Counted from the stretch's first letter, positions 1 to 9,510 are shown. The stretch: DNA of 55,956 nucleotides from RI-242 sp038246255 (GCA_038246255.1 JBBRWC010000013.1:1-55956); one strand, 5' to 3'. Made by a program: numbers and translations. Notes: generated by a model from the letters alone, not told the origin.

Positions 1-12
1 CCGCGCGCCGTC

Positions 13-192
13 TCAGCTCGCGCTCTTCTTGCGCCTGCGGGCGTCCTGGAGGCGGTAGCTCTCGCCCTCCGTCTTCAAGATCGTCGCGTGGTGCACGACG
101 CGGTCGATCACCGCCGCGGCGGCCGTCGCGTCGAGAAAGACCTCGCTCCAGCGCGCAAACGGGAGGTTCGTGGTGATCACTAGGCACTTGTT
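13..192 (-). pseudogene. istB: IS21-family IstB helper ATPase, C-terminal fragment
   Basis: The last 59 or so residues read like the C-terminus of IstB, the ATP-binding helper of IS21-type transposases. The diagnostic stretch is LVITTNLPF, followed by W-x-E-V-F and AAAAVIDRVVHHATIL, then a GESYRL motif and a lysine/arginine-rich end. The Walker A and B regions and all of IstA are missing. Upstream of about position 192 the frame stays open but no longer resembles IstB, so the fragment was cut by a deletion or rearrangement rather than by the window edge. It cannot be active and marks an old insertion. Confidence 0.8.
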
Positions 193-384
193 CGCCCACA
201 GTGTTTCAGCGTGGGGGCGAGAGTCGTTTCCGGCACGGGATCGGAACACTGGCGTTGGACCCTGGGCGGGTTGCCAAAGCACGCTTCTTCGTTCGTGCGG
301 CATCCGCCACGGATGCGGCGTCGGGAGATGCCGAGGTGCGCGCGCTGGGTCGGCTGTCCCTCGGGCCGCGCGGCTGGCACGCAG

Positions 385-2352
385 TCAGGCCGGGCCGCGG
401 CGCGCGGTGTCCAGCGCGTCCGCGATGGCTTCCAACAGTTGGCGCGGGTTGATCGGTTTGGCGGCGTAGCCGTTGCAACCTGCGGCCAAGCATTCATCCC
501 GATGCAGCGGCAACGCGTGTGCGGTGAGCGCCACGATTGGCAGACGCGAGCCACTTGCACGCAAACGACGCGTGAGCGCGAGCCCGTCGAGGCGCGGCAT
601 TTGGATGTCCGTCAACAAAAGGTCGAACGGGCGTCCAGCGGCTTCCTCCGTCTGCAGCTTTTCGAGCGCTTCCATGCCGTCGTTGGCGGTTTCGATGACA
701 AGGCCCGTGCGCCCGAGCAGCCGCTTCACGAGGATCTGGTTGTCGCGGCCGTCCTCCGCGAGCAGCACCCGCCCCTCGAGGCGGATCTCGGAATCAGCCC
801 GGCGGTCCGCGGGCAGCGACGGACGCGGCTCAGTGCCGTGTTGCAACAGCGCCACCGGATCGAACAGCCGCGGTTCACCCGTGCAGCCGGCCGCGATCCA
901 AAACGTGAACGTGGAGCCGCCTGCGCCGTCGCTCGCGGCCTCGATGCCGCCGCCCATGGCTTCGGTCAATCGACGACACAACGCGAGGCCGAGTCCCGTT
1001 CCGCCGAAACGCCGCGACGTAGAGCCATCCGCTTGTGTGAACGGCTCAAAGATGATCGCCAGGTGGGGCGGCGCGATGCCGATCCCTGTGTCACGGACGG
1101 CGATTTTCAGCCGCGGCGCAGGCCGCTGCTCGAATGCGACGCAGACTGTGACGGATCCACTCGGCGTGAACTTGAGCGCATTGCCGACCAAGTTTGTCAG
1201 CACTTGGCGCAGCCGCTTGGGATCCCCTTTCAGGCCGGCAGGCAGGGGTGAATCCCACGCGACGCCGAGCTTCAACCCGCGCGCGCTCGCCCGCGCCTGG
1301 TACTCGTCGACGGTCTGCTTGATGAGCTGCGCAGGCGAATACTCGACCGAATCGAGCTCCAGGGTCTGCGCTTCGATCCGCGAAAGGTCCAAAAGGTCGT
1401 TGATCAAGTCCAGCAACTGGCACGCGTTGCGACGGATCGTCGCGGCGTGCTCGCGGCGCTGGGAATCGTCCTGACCCGGCTCGAGCAACAGATCGCCGAA
1501 GCCGATGATCGCAGTCATCGGCGTGCGCAGCTCGTGGCTGACGTTCGCCAGGAACTGGCTCTTCGAATCGCTGGCCGACTGCGCGTCCCGGCGCGCCAGC
1601 TCGAGCGCCTCGGTCAACTGCCGGCTCTGCTCGGTCGAGCGGAGGGCGCCGCGTTGTTGGCGCCAAACCAATAATCCGATCACGAGCGCCAGCGTTAGCG
1701 CTCCGATGCTGCCGATCGCCGCCGCCCGTTGCACGCCCCCCAAACGCGCTCGATAGGCGTGGAGGTCCATGTCGATCCCGACGACACCCTCGATGCGCCC
1801 GGTGGAGTCGTGAAACGGCGCATACGCGCTCATGAATGTGCCCCAAGCGTCCGTGAAGGGCTCGGGGGTGACCACCGTGCGGTCCTCCGCGAGGGCCACG
1901 TAGATGTGGCTGTCCGCCTCATCGTAGGGGTCCATCAGGTAGGAGTGGTCGTCGACGCCGTCGTGGTTGCCATCACCGGGTTTGGCGGTGTCGAGCACGA
2001 AGTGCGGCAAGCCGTCGATCAACCGCAGGGTGTACACGTACGCGATGTCCGGCGCCGCGACATGTAGTCGGCGCAGGGGGCGGATGGCGCGTTCGTATTC
2101 GGGGCTGCCCCACTGGGAACTCGCGAGGAGGGCGCTGTGTGCGTCGCCGTCAATCAGTCCAGCGGCGGCCGTCGCGACGCGCGCGAGGCCGTCGTGGACT
2201 TCGCTGACGAGCGCTCGTCGCGCAAGCATCGCCACGCTGATAAGCGCGACGCAGCCGCACAGGAGCGCCCCGCCCGCCACGAACAGGGCGTCGCGCAGGG
2301 GGCGGATACGCGCGGTCCTCCGGAGGTCAAGCGGGGCGATATCGGGGGTCAT
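385..2352 (-). CDS. Hybrid sensor histidine kinase/response regulator with extracytoplasmic CACHE-like sensor
   Basis: This is a 655-residue membrane sensor kinase. Transmembrane segments at about 21-45 and 209-230 flank a periplasmic region of about 160 residues. That region ends in the pattern (YAPFHDSTGRIEGVVGIDMD) typical of PDC/CACHE ligand-binding domains. The cytoplasmic part has a HisKA domain with phospho-acceptor His273 (NVSHELRTPM) and a HATPase domain with an N box near 391 (NALKF), G1 DTGIGI at 421 and G2 GGTGLGL at 450. A receiver domain follows, with Asp582 in TDIQMPRLDG. There is no output domain, so phosphate is probably passed to a separate partner, and none is encoded next to it. 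The ligand cannot be told from sequence. It is divergent from mutY with a short gap. Confidence 0.93.
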   Translation of the reverse strand: MTPDIAPLDLRRTARIRPLRDALFVAGGALLCGCVALISVAMLARRALVSEVHDGLARVATAAAGLIDGDAHSALLASSQWGSPEYERAIRPLRRLHVAAPDIAYVYTLRLIDGLPHFVLDTAKPGDGNHDGVDDHSYLMDPYDEADSHIYVALAEDRTVVTPEPFTDAWGTFMSAYAPFHDSTGRIEGVVGIDMDLHAYRARLGGVQRAAAIGSIGALTLALVIGLLVWRQQRGALRSTEQSRQLTEALELARRDAQSASDSKSQFLANVSHELRTPMTAIIGFGDLLLEPGQDDSQRREHAATIRRNACQLLDLINDLLDLSRIEAQTLELDSVEYSPAQLIKQTVDEYQARASARGLKLGVAWDSPLPAGLKGDPKRLRQVLTNLVGNALKFTPSGSVTVCVAFEQRPAPRLKIAVRDTGIGIAPPHLAIIFEPFTQADGSTSRRFGGTGLGLALCRRLTEAMGGGIEAASDGAGGSTFTFWIAAGCTGEPRLFDPVALLQHGTEPRPSLPADRRADSEIRLEGRVLLAEDGRDNQILVKRLLGRTGLVIETANDGMEALEKLQTEEAAGRPFDLLLTDIQMPRLDGLALTRRLRASGSRLPIVALTAHALPLHRDECLAAGCNGYAAKPINPRQLLEAIADALDTARRGPA

Positions 2353-2463
2353 TGAGGGGGGACCCGATTGCGGGATATCCCGTCGTTCGGGCGGCGGATC
2401 GCGCCAGCTAGAGCCAAGCTCGGATTCGCGGCCTGGGCCACCCGGCCGCTACGCTCCCGGGGC

Positions 2464-3654
2464 ATGGCGAAACGCGCGCCCTCCCGCCGGACCGCCGGCC
2501 AACCCGCCGGGTCGGCCCCCTCGGCGGCGCCCGGGCCCGCGGATGCGCCGGACCCGGCCCCGCGATCCCTTGAGGCCGCCCGGGCGCTGGGCCCGCGCCT
2601 GCGGGGCGCGCTCTTGCCCTGGTTTGCGGCGCATGCCCGCGACCTGCCCTGGCGGCGCACGCGCGACCCCTACGCGATCTGGGTGTCCGAAGTGATGCTC
2701 CAGCAAACCCAGGTCGCGACCGCGCTCGGTTACTTCGAACGCTTCCTGCGGCGCTTCCCCGATCCGCGCGCGCTTGCGGCGGCATCGGATGAGGATTTGC
2801 TCGCGGCTTGGAGCGGACTGGGTTACTACCGCCGTGCGCGGCTCTTGCGCGAGGGCGCGCAGCAGGTGGTCGAGCAGCACGGCGGCGTTTTGCCCACCGC
2901 GCCCGCCGAAGTGCGCGCGCTGCGCGGTGTCGGTCCCTACACGGCCGGCGCGCTCCTTTCGATCGCGTTCGACGCCTCCGAGTCGCTCGTCGACGGCAAC
3001 GTCGCGCGGGTGCTGGCGCGGTGGTTTGAGTTGGACGGCGAGCTGGGCGGGCCCGAACTCACCCGCGCCACATGGTCGATCGCGCGCGCATTGCTGCCAC
3101 CCGCGGGCCCGCCGCCGGATGGCCCGGGCGCGTGGAACCAGGCGCTGATGGAGCTGGGTGCGACGGTGTGTGTCCCGCGCCAGCCGCGCTGCGATGTCTG
3201 TCCGGTCGAGGACCTGTGCGCGGCGCGGGCCGCGGGCCGCGAGTGCGAGTTGCCGCGACCCAAGCGCCGGGCGGCGGTGGTGGACGTGGAGCTCGAACTT
3301 GCGATTGTCGAGCGCGACGGGCGCTGGCTCCTCGTGCGGCGCGCGGGGGAGGGGCGGCTCGGCGGGTTGTGGGAGCTGCCCACGCGCGAAGTCGGAACCG
3401 GCACCCGTCGCCTCTTCGACCGCGAATGGCCCGTCCCCGGGCTGATCGCGCGCCCGGGCGCGGCTGTTTTCCAGCTCCGCCACGGCATCACCCACCACCG
3501 CATCCGCGCCCGCGCATTGGCGGCGGACGCACCTTGCGCGCTCGCCGAAACGCGCGCTGGGGACAACGCCCACCGCTTCGCAAACGCCGCCGAGGCGGCA
3601 CAACTCGCCCTCGGCGGGATTGCGCGCAAGGCGTTCAAGCGCCTCGACGGCTGA
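2464..3654 (+). CDS. mutY: A/G-specific adenine DNA glycosylase MutY
   Basis: Removes adenine mispaired with 8-oxoguanine in base excision repair. Counting from the ATG at 2464 (396 aa), the catalytic Glu76 lies in SEVMLQQTQ, the helix-hairpin-helix in LRGVGPYTAGAL (153-164) and the catalytic Asp177 in VDGNVARVLAR. The 4Fe-4S ligands are Cys236, Cys243, Cys246 and Cys252, in the standard C-x6-C-x2-C-x5-C spacing. The C-terminal 125 residues form the NUDIX-like domain that reads 8-oxoG. An in-frame ATG at 2368 would add 32 residues of low-complexity sequence; I prefer 2464, although even this start leaves an Ala/Pro-rich leader of about 35 residues. Family length and all key residues fit. Confidence 0.96.
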   Translation: MAKRAPSRRTAGQPAGSAPSAAPGPADAPDPAPRSLEAARALGPRLRGALLPWFAAHARDLPWRRTRDPYAIWVSEVMLQQTQVATALGYFERFLRRFPDPRALAAASDEDLLAAWSGLGYYRRARLLREGAQQVVEQHGGVLPTAPAEVRALRGVGPYTAGALLSIAFDASESLVDGNVARVLARWFELDGELGGPELTRATWSIARALLPPAGPPPDGPGAWNQALMELGATVCVPRQPRCDVCPVEDLCAARAAGRECELPRPKRRAAVVDVELELAIVERDGRWLLVRRAGEGRLGGLWELPTREVGTGTRRLFDREWPVPGLIARPGAAVFQLRHGITHHRIRARALAADAPCALAETRAGDNAHRFANAAEAAQLALGGIARKAFKRLDG

Positions 3655-3776
3655 CCCCGACCAGCGGCCCGAAAACCCGCGATTTGCCCGCGTCCGGGCC
3701 CGCGCCGACGCCAATCCGCGACCGGCGACCGCGCCGGCGGCTATTCTCCGCCCGCCAGCCCCCCTCGCCCCCCCTC

Positions 3777-3781
3777 GGAGG
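3777..3781 (+). promoter_or_regulatory. Shine-Dalgarno GGAGG supporting an ATT start at 3787
   Basis: GGAGG lies five bases before the ATT at 3787. It is the only good ribosome-binding sequence upstream of the conserved glycosyltransferase N-terminus. No ATG, GTG or TTG occurs in that frame between here and the GT-A fold, so the site decides the proposed start. Confidence 0.45.
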
Positions 3782-3786
3782 ACGCC

Positions 3787-4707
3787 ATTCCGCCCGCCAG
3801 CCCCCCCGCGCTTCCCGACGTTCCGTCCGCCCCCAGCGTTAGCGGCGTCACGATCGTCATCCCCGCGTTCAACGAAGAGCGCGGCATCCGCGGCGTCGTT
3901 GAGCGACTCGCGGCCCTCAAGCTTGGGCGCCCGGTCGAGATCCTCGTGGTCGACGACGGGTCGCGGGATGGCACCGCGGACGTACTGGAAGCGCTCGAGC
4001 GCGAGTTCCCCGCGCTGCACGTTGTGCGCCACCGGGTCAACCGCGGTTACGGAGCCGCGCTGAAAACCGGTTTTGCGGCCGCGCGCCACGGTGTGGTCGT
4101 GATCACGGACGCGGACGGGACGTACCCCGAAAATCGCATTCCCGACCTCCTCGCCGCGATCGATGCGGGCGCGGAGATGGCGGTGGGAGCGCGCCGTGGC
4201 GCCGACGTGCACATTCCGCTGGAGCGCCGCCCGGCGAAGTGGGCGCTGCGGCGGCTCGCGGAGTTCCTGTCCGGCGAGCCGATTCCCGACCTCAACTCGG
4301 GTCTGCGCGCGTTCCGCCGCGAACTCGTGCTGCGCTACCGCTCGATCTTGCCCGAGGGCTTCAGCTTCACGACGACCATCACGTTGGCCGCGCTGACCAA
4401 CCGGCACGAGGTCGCCTGGATCGACGTCAGTTACGCCCACCGCGAAGGGCGCTCGAAGATCAAGCCGATCCGCGACACGCTCGGGTTCACCGCGCTGATC
4501 GTGCGCACGGTGCTGTACTTCAATCCGCTCAAGGTCTTCTATCCCATCGGCCTCGCGCTGAGCATCGTGTTGATCCTTTCGCTGGTCCACGACGTGTTCA
4601 TCGACTCGAACCTCGGCGACAAGTCGGTGCTGCTATTTGTCGCCGTCGTGCAGGTGTTGTCCGTGGGTTTGCTCGCGGACCTGATCGAAAAGAAGTCGCG
4701 CCCGTGA
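3787..4707 (+). CDS. GT2 glycosyltransferase, dolichol/polyprenol-phosphate mannose synthase-like, with two C-terminal membrane segments
   Basis: Transfers a sugar from a nucleotide donor to a lipid phosphate or other acceptor at the inner membrane; the exact sugar is not predictable. The GT-A fold begins with VTIVIPAFNEERGI near residue 24. It continues with the VDDGSRDGT donor motif, the TDADGTYP metal-binding motif and the NSGLRAFRRE segment seen in DPM1-like enzymes. Two hydrophobic segments close to the end (about 250-270 and 280-300) anchor it. The first plain ATG/GTG frame start (3946) would cut off the first beta strand and the AFNEE motif. Translation therefore probably starts at ATT 3787, behind a good Shine-Dalgarno. 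The stop overlaps the next gene as GTGA, implying translational coupling. Confidence 0.85.
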   Translation: MPPASPPALPDVPSAPSVSGVTIVIPAFNEERGIRGVVERLAALKLGRPVEILVVDDGSRDGTADVLEALEREFPALHVVRHRVNRGYGAALKTGFAAARHGVVVITDADGTYPENRIPDLLAAIDAGAEMAVGARRGADVHIPLERRPAKWALRRLAEFLSGEPIPDLNSGLRAFRRELVLRYRSILPEGFSFTTTITLAALTNRHEVAWIDVSYAHREGRSKIKPIRDTLGFTALIVRTVLYFNPLKVFYPIGLALSIVLILSLVHDVFIDSNLGDKSVLLFVAVVQVLSVGLLADLIEKKSRP

Positions 4708-5909
4708 CACAGCTCGATTCAAGCGGCCTCGCGGGGCCGTCACCGTTCCGCGTGCACTGGGGTTTGGATCCCGCAGTCACATTTTTGAACCACGGTTCCT
4801 ACGGCGCAGCACCACGGGCCGTTCTCGCCGCGCAGGACGAGTTCCGGCGCCGATTGGAGAGCGAACCCGTGCGTTTCATGCAGCGCGAACTCGAGCCCTT
4901 GCTCGACCACGCGCGTGGATGTCTCGGGGAACTCGTCCGCGCGGATCCCGACGACATCGCGTTTGTTCCCAACGCCACGACCGGCGTCAACACGGTCCTT
5001 GAAAGTCTGGTGCTCGAGCGCGGCGACGAGCTGCTGACGACGGACCACGTCTACAACGCCTGCGCGAACGCTCTGCAGCGTGTTGCGGCGCGTTTTGGTG
5101 CGCGTGTGGTCATTGCGCAAGTGCCATTTCCATTGGCTTCCCCCGACGAAGCCTTCGACGCGGTGAAACAAGCCGTGACGCCGCGTACGAAGTTCGCACT
5201 GCTCGACCACGTCACGAGCCCAACCGGCCTCATCTTTCCCGTCGAGCGTTTGTGCGCGGTTCTCGAGGGCCGCGGCATTCCGACATTGATCGACGGTGCC
5301 CACGCGCTCGGCATGCTGCCCCTTGATCTGACGGCTTTGGGTGCGAGCTATTACACCGCCAACGCGCACAAGTGGCTCTGCACGCCCAAGGGCGCGGCGT
5401 TTTTGTATGTGCGGCGCGACCGGCAAGCAGAGTTGCGGCCGCTCGTGGTCAGCCACGGCGCCAACAGTCCGCGCACGGATCGCTCGCGCTTCCGCCTGGA
5501 GTTCGATTGGTCCGGTACGCAGGATCCCAGCGCGTGGCTCGTGATCCCCGCCGCGATACAGTTCCTGTCGGGGTTATTGCCCGGCGGCATCACGGCGCTG
5601 ATGGAGCGCAACCACACACTTGCGCTCGCGGGCCGCGACCGCCTGTGCAAGACGCTCGGTGTGCCAGCGCCTGCTCCCGACGGCATGCTCGGAACGCTTG
5701 CTTCCATTCCGTTGCCAACGCCCTTCTCCGGGGCACCGACGAAGGGCGCTTTTGATCCCGTGCACGATGCCCTGTTCCAGCGTGGTTTTGAAGTGCCTGT
5801 GATGCCGTGGCCTGAGCCGGGCAAACGGATTCTGCGGATCGCGTGCGCCGCGCACAACGACCTTGGGCAGGTGCAGCGCCTGGCGTCCGCGCTGCTTGAG
5901 CTGCGCTGA
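4704..5909 (+). CDS. PLP-dependent class V aminotransferase (isopenicillin-N epimerase/cysteine desulfurase-like)
   Basis: This is a 401-residue fold-type I PLP enzyme. The Schiff-base lysine is Lys223 in TANAHKWLCTPKG and the aspartate that holds the pyridine nitrogen is Asp197 in IDGAHALG. The N-terminal LNHGSYGAAP motif is characteristic of the isopenicillin N epimerase-like branch, whose members have varied substrates (epimerisation, desulfuration, amino-acid catabolism). I cannot assign the substrate. The GTG start overlaps the stop of the glycosyltransferase, and no other start fits because upstream sequence in this frame is unrelated. The operon pairing with a GT2 enzyme is not an obvious pathway. 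Confidence 0.9.
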   Translation: MTQLDSSGLAGPSPFRVHWGLDPAVTFLNHGSYGAAPRAVLAAQDEFRRRLESEPVRFMQRELEPLLDHARGCLGELVRADPDDIAFVPNATTGVNTVLESLVLERGDELLTTDHVYNACANALQRVAARFGARVVIAQVPFPLASPDEAFDAVKQAVTPRTKFALLDHVTSPTGLIFPVERLCAVLEGRGIPTLIDGAHALGMLPLDLTALGASYYTANAHKWLCTPKGAAFLYVRRDRQAELRPLVVSHGANSPRTDRSRFRLEFDWSGTQDPSAWLVIPAAIQFLSGLLPGGITALMERNHTLALAGRDRLCKTLGVPAPAPDGMLGTLASIPLPTPFSGAPTKGAFDPVHDALFQRGFEVPVMPWPEPGKRILRIACAAHNDLGQVQRLASALLELR

Positions 5910-5928
5910 CTGCGCTGGCCGGGCACGC

Positions 5929-7374
5929 TCACTTCGTGGCGGTTTGACCCTTGGGCCGCAGCTCGATGACTCCGCCACCCAGGGAAACGAAGTCAAAGCG
6001 CGTTTCCAGTTCAACGCGCAGCTCCCTCACGCCCGTTAGGCCAGGCCCGTCGCCGAGGATTGCTGGGTCGAGCAACACTCGCGCACCCGCGGCGGCAAAA
6101 GCTGCCGCTTCCAGCGCCATGCGCCGCGCCGTTGCCGCGCGCATGCGTTTAGGCACGGGGTCGAGAGCAAACCGTACGTCGACGCCGGGCGGTCCATCGA
6201 GGAGCGCGACCTGACGCCAGCGGGAGTTGCGCACGGCCAGCAACCACGGCGCCGCACTCGGTGCCGGGTGGCGCTCGAGTGCCGCTGCAATTTCGAGCGC
6301 GAACGCGCGGTCGTCGCCTTCCGCGGTGTAGCGCTGGCGATGATCGAGCGCGAGCGCGACCTGCGCGACGACCAGAACCGCGAGCAACGCGTCCGCTCGA
6401 CGTCCCAGGCCCGCGCGCATCCACCCGAGCAATGCCGCCGCTGCGGGTGCAAAAATCGCGAGCAAACCGATGGGATAGCCGCCCAACTCGCGCATTCCAA
6501 TGATCGCGAACGCCATCGCATTCGCGGTCAGAACGGCGATCCAAACCAGCGCGTCTGGATGGCGCCGCACGAGCCCCACGGCGATTCCGATGGCACCCAG
6601 CAACGCAAGAACTCCGAACGGCTGCGCGATTTCCTCCCACGCGAAGTCGAAGTAGTCGGCCGCGGCGGGGGCGCCAAACTCCCGCACCCGCGCGGGCAGC
6701 GCTTTGCCCAGGTCTCCGATGTTGGTCGTGGTGTCCAGATACGCGACCCACCCAAGGTGCTGGGAAACCGGCGCGAGAAACACCGCCAGTGCGGGACCCA
6801 AAAGCAGCAGCAGCCACGTGAGTGCGCTGCGCCATCGGCCGCTTGGCAGCGCGGCAATCCACACGAGCGGCGCCAGCCCGACGAGGACCGGGTGGAAAAG
6901 CGGAAGCAGTGCCGAAAATACGACGACGAGCCCGACCCGCGGCCAGGGGCGCAGCCCGCGCGACGCAAACGCCGCGGCGGTGATGGCGACGGCTCCAAAT
7001 GCGTGCAGGCCGTGGACTTCGGCCGTCGTCCCGAAAAACCACAGGACCGGCGACGTGGCGGCGAGCAGCGCTGTTCGCTGGCCCCACGCTCCCGCAACCA
7101 CGCCGACTGCGAGCGCCATGCCCAGTGCGGACAGCAGTCGCGCGGCGCTCCCACCATCGAGCCCCAGCGCGCACAAACCGCGCCCAAGCACCGTGAAAAG
7201 GGCGTGGTGGGAGCCGGAACCGTCCGCAATGGCCAATCCGAGGTCGAGTCCATCGCCGAAGGTGCGGCCGAGCGGCGTGAGGGCGTAGAAGGCGAGGCTC
7301 GCCAGCGTGGCAATCGCCCCCGCGCTCCAATGGAACGCCGGGTATTTGCCCTGGGCCGGGAAAGAACCGTGCAC
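5929..7374 (-). CDS. Multi-pass membrane protein, possible GT-C/DUF2723-type
   Basis: A 481-residue protein with roughly ten hydrophobic helices over the first 360 residues and a soluble C-terminal region of about 120 residues. The start resembles DUF2723 proteins: a first helix, then a loop with GDGLDLGLA and a His-His pair before the second helix. DUF2723 includes protein O-mannosyltransferase-like enzymes. The match is general rather than diagnostic; no catalytic residue can be named with confidence. It is convergent with the aminotransferase gene and divergent from the YgiQ gene. Other possibilities are a flippase or polymerase of surface polysaccharide. Confidence 0.75.
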   Translation of the reverse strand: MHGSFPAQGKYPAFHWSAGAIATLASLAFYALTPLGRTFGDGLDLGLAIADGSGSHHALFTVLGRGLCALGLDGGSAARLLSALGMALAVGVVAGAWGQRTALLAATSPVLWFFGTTAEVHGLHAFGAVAITAAAFASRGLRPWPRVGLVVVFSALLPLFHPVLVGLAPLVWIAALPSGRWRSALTWLLLLLGPALAVFLAPVSQHLGWVAYLDTTTNIGDLGKALPARVREFGAPAAADYFDFAWEEIAQPFGVLALLGAIGIAVGLVRRHPDALVWIAVLTANAMAFAIIGMRELGGYPIGLLAIFAPAAAALLGWMRAGLGRRADALLAVLVVAQVALALDHRQRYTAEGDDRAFALEIAAALERHPAPSAAPWLLAVRNSRWRQVALLDGPPGVDVRFALDPVPKRMRAATARRMALEAAAFAAAGARVLLDPAILGDGPGLTGVRELRVELETRFDFVSLGGGVIELRPKGQTATK

Positions 7375-7499
7375 GTGAAGAGTTTAGCCACCTCCCGGTC
7401 GGTCGGCGCCCCCCGGGGTGTTCGCGGGGTTCGCCGTCGCGACCCCCGTCGGCTGTTAGGATCCGCGTTCGCTCGCGCGGAATGGGTGCGGGCCAACCC

Positions 7500-9452
7500 A
7501 TGAAAACCAACGACAGCCGACCGTCCGCCCCGCCGCCCGCGGACCGCGCCCATTTCCTTCCGCGCACCCGCGCGGACATGGCCGCGCGCGGTTGGGATGC
7601 GCTCGACATCGTGATCGTGTCGGGGGACGCGTACGTCGACCACTCCTCCTTCGGCGCCGCCGCGATCGGCCGCTTCCTGGAATCGAAGGGTTACCGGGTC
7701 GGCATGCTCGACTGTCCCGAGCTCGCGCAAGACGGTGTCACCGTCGACGACTCCGGTTGGCTGCGCTTGCCCGCGCCGCGGCTCTTCGTCGGTGTCACGG
7801 CGGGCACCATCGATTCGATGGTGACGAACTACACCGCCGCCAAAAGACGTCGCCGGACGGACGTCTACCGCCCCGGTGGCCGGCCCGGGCGCCCGAACCG
7901 CGCGACGATCGGATACACCGCGCTCGCGCGCCACCACTTCCCCGGTGTGCCCGTGGTCATCGGCGGCATGGAAGCGGGGCCGCGCCGGCTCGCGTATTAC
8001 GACTATTGGGACGAGAAGCTGCGCCGTTCGATCCTGGTCGACGCCAAAGCCGACTTGCTGGTGTGGGGCATGGGGGAGCGCACCGCCCTCGAGGTCGCGC
8101 GGCGTTTGGAGCGTGGCGAATCTTTGCACGGCATCGACCAGACGTGCGAGATCGTGGGGGAGGTGGATGTCCCCGCCGATGTGCGCTGGGTGCCGTCCTA
8201 CGAGGAAATTTCCGCGGACTGGACCCAGCTCGTGCCGCTGTTCGAGGCCGTGCGCGAGGAAAACCATCCGGGTGCAAAAGTGCTCGCGCAGCGCCATGGC
8301 AACCGCGTCGTGTTGCAGCGCCCGCCGCTCGTGCCCGCGAGTGGCGACGAAGTCGACAGCTACTACGACTTGCCGTTCCAGCGCGCGTGGCACCCCGACC
8401 ACGACGGGGCGGGCGGTGTGCCGGCGCTCGAGCCCGTCAAGTTCTCGATCAACACCCACCGCGGTTGTTTTGCGGATTGCTCCTTCTGCTCGATCACGTT
8501 CCACCAGGGCCGCGCAATCCAAAGCCGCAGCGAAACGTCGATTTTGAAGGAGGCGGCGAGCCTTGCGGACCGCTTCGACTTCCGCGGCACGATCACCGAT
8601 GTGGGTGGGCCGACCGCAAACATGTGGGGCCTTGGATGCAAGCTACTCGAGGCTGGCAAGGGCTGCCTTGATCGCGATTGTTTGACGCCCGATCCGTGTC
8701 CCGCGTTGCGCCTCGACAAGGCCAGCGAGGGGTATCGGCGGCTCCTCGGTCTCGTCGCGCGCGCACCCAAGGTGAAACACGCGTTTGTGTCGAGCGGTGT
8801 GCGCTACGACATGCTGCGCAACAAGAAGGGCGAGACCCTGCCACTGCACGACACGTTGGTCGAAAGTCACGTGCCCGGACGGCTCAAGTTGGCGCCGGAG
8901 CACGCGGACCCCGAAGTGCTGCGCTTGATGAACAAGCCGGTCTTCGAGAAGTACGAGGAGTTCGAGACCGAGTACCAGGAGGCCTGCGAGCGCCAGGGCA
9001 AGGACCAGTACCTTGCCAACTACTTCATCGTGGGGCACCCGGGCACGGACTTGGCGGCATCCGTGCGCCTCTTCGAGAAGCTGCTCGAGCGCAACTACAG
9101 CCCCGAGCAGGCCCAGGAGTTCATCCCCCTGCCGATGACACGCGCGTGTGTGCAGTGGGCGACCGGCATCGACCCGCTGACGAAGGAAGCCGTGCACGTG
9201 CCCAAGGGCGGGCGTGAGCGCCGTATTCAAAAGGCGCTGGTGCGTTGGAAGGACCCGGCAAACGCGAAGCTCGTCGAAGAGGCGCTGGTCGAAGCGGGAC
9301 GCCACGACCTGCTGCCGCGTTTCCGCGACCTTTCGCGCCGCGCCGCCGAGCAGGGCAAGGGCCGCGCCAAAAAGAGCCACCGCGGCTCATCCCGCCTCTT
9401 CGCCGAACCCTCGCGGGCCACCGGCGACCCCGACCTAGACGCCGCCGGCTGA
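7500..9452 (+). CDS. YgiQ family radical SAM protein
   Basis: A radical SAM protein of unknown substrate. The 4Fe-4S cluster cysteines are Cys323, Cys327 and Cys330 in RGCFADCSFC. The N-terminal UPF0313 domain is clear (GWDALDIVIVSGDAYVDH, then FGAAAIGRFLE), and YGIDP-like sequence near the end (TGIDPLTKEAVHVPKG) completes the family pattern. Length is about 650 residues, as in other family members. A second ATG at 7482 is also possible; neither has a convincing Shine-Dalgarno. The last 30 residues are lysine/arginine-rich and variable. It stands alone, divergent from the membrane protein gene. The reaction carried out by the family is not established. Confidence 0.94.
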   Translation: MKTNDSRPSAPPPADRAHFLPRTRADMAARGWDALDIVIVSGDAYVDHSSFGAAAIGRFLESKGYRVGMLDCPELAQDGVTVDDSGWLRLPAPRLFVGVTAGTIDSMVTNYTAAKRRRRTDVYRPGGRPGRPNRATIGYTALARHHFPGVPVVIGGMEAGPRRLAYYDYWDEKLRRSILVDAKADLLVWGMGERTALEVARRLERGESLHGIDQTCEIVGEVDVPADVRWVPSYEEISADWTQLVPLFEAVREENHPGAKVLAQRHGNRVVLQRPPLVPASGDEVDSYYDLPFQRAWHPDHDGAGGVPALEPVKFSINTHRGCFADCSFCSITFHQGRAIQSRSETSILKEAASLADRFDFRGTITDVGGPTANMWGLGCKLLEAGKGCLDRDCLTPDPCPALRLDKASEGYRRLLGLVARAPKVKHAFVSSGVRYDMLRNKKGETLPLHDTLVESHVPGRLKLAPEHADPEVLRLMNKPVFEKYEEFETEYQEACERQGKDQYLANYFIVGHPGTDLAASVRLFEKLLERNYSPEQAQEFIPLPMTRACVQWATGIDPLTKEAVHVPKGGRERRIQKALVRWKDPANAKLVEEALVEAGRHDLLPRFRDLSRRAAEQGKGRAKKSHRGSSRLFAEPSRATGDPDLDAAG

Positions 9453-9510
9453 GCGCAAGGCCCCACCGGCGGCTCCCTCCTGGGCCGGATTTTGGCCGAT
9501 CCTGGGCGGA

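Noticed and set aside
2449..4590. A 713-residue open frame on the minus strand
   Set aside because: It is the mirror of mutY and the GT2 gene, has no similarity to any family and a repeated Arg/Glu-rich composition. High G+C sequence gives such frames.
6528..8522. A 664-residue minus-strand open frame spanning the gap between two genes
   Set aside because: It crosses the start regions of the membrane protein and YgiQ genes; no domain, no start signal.
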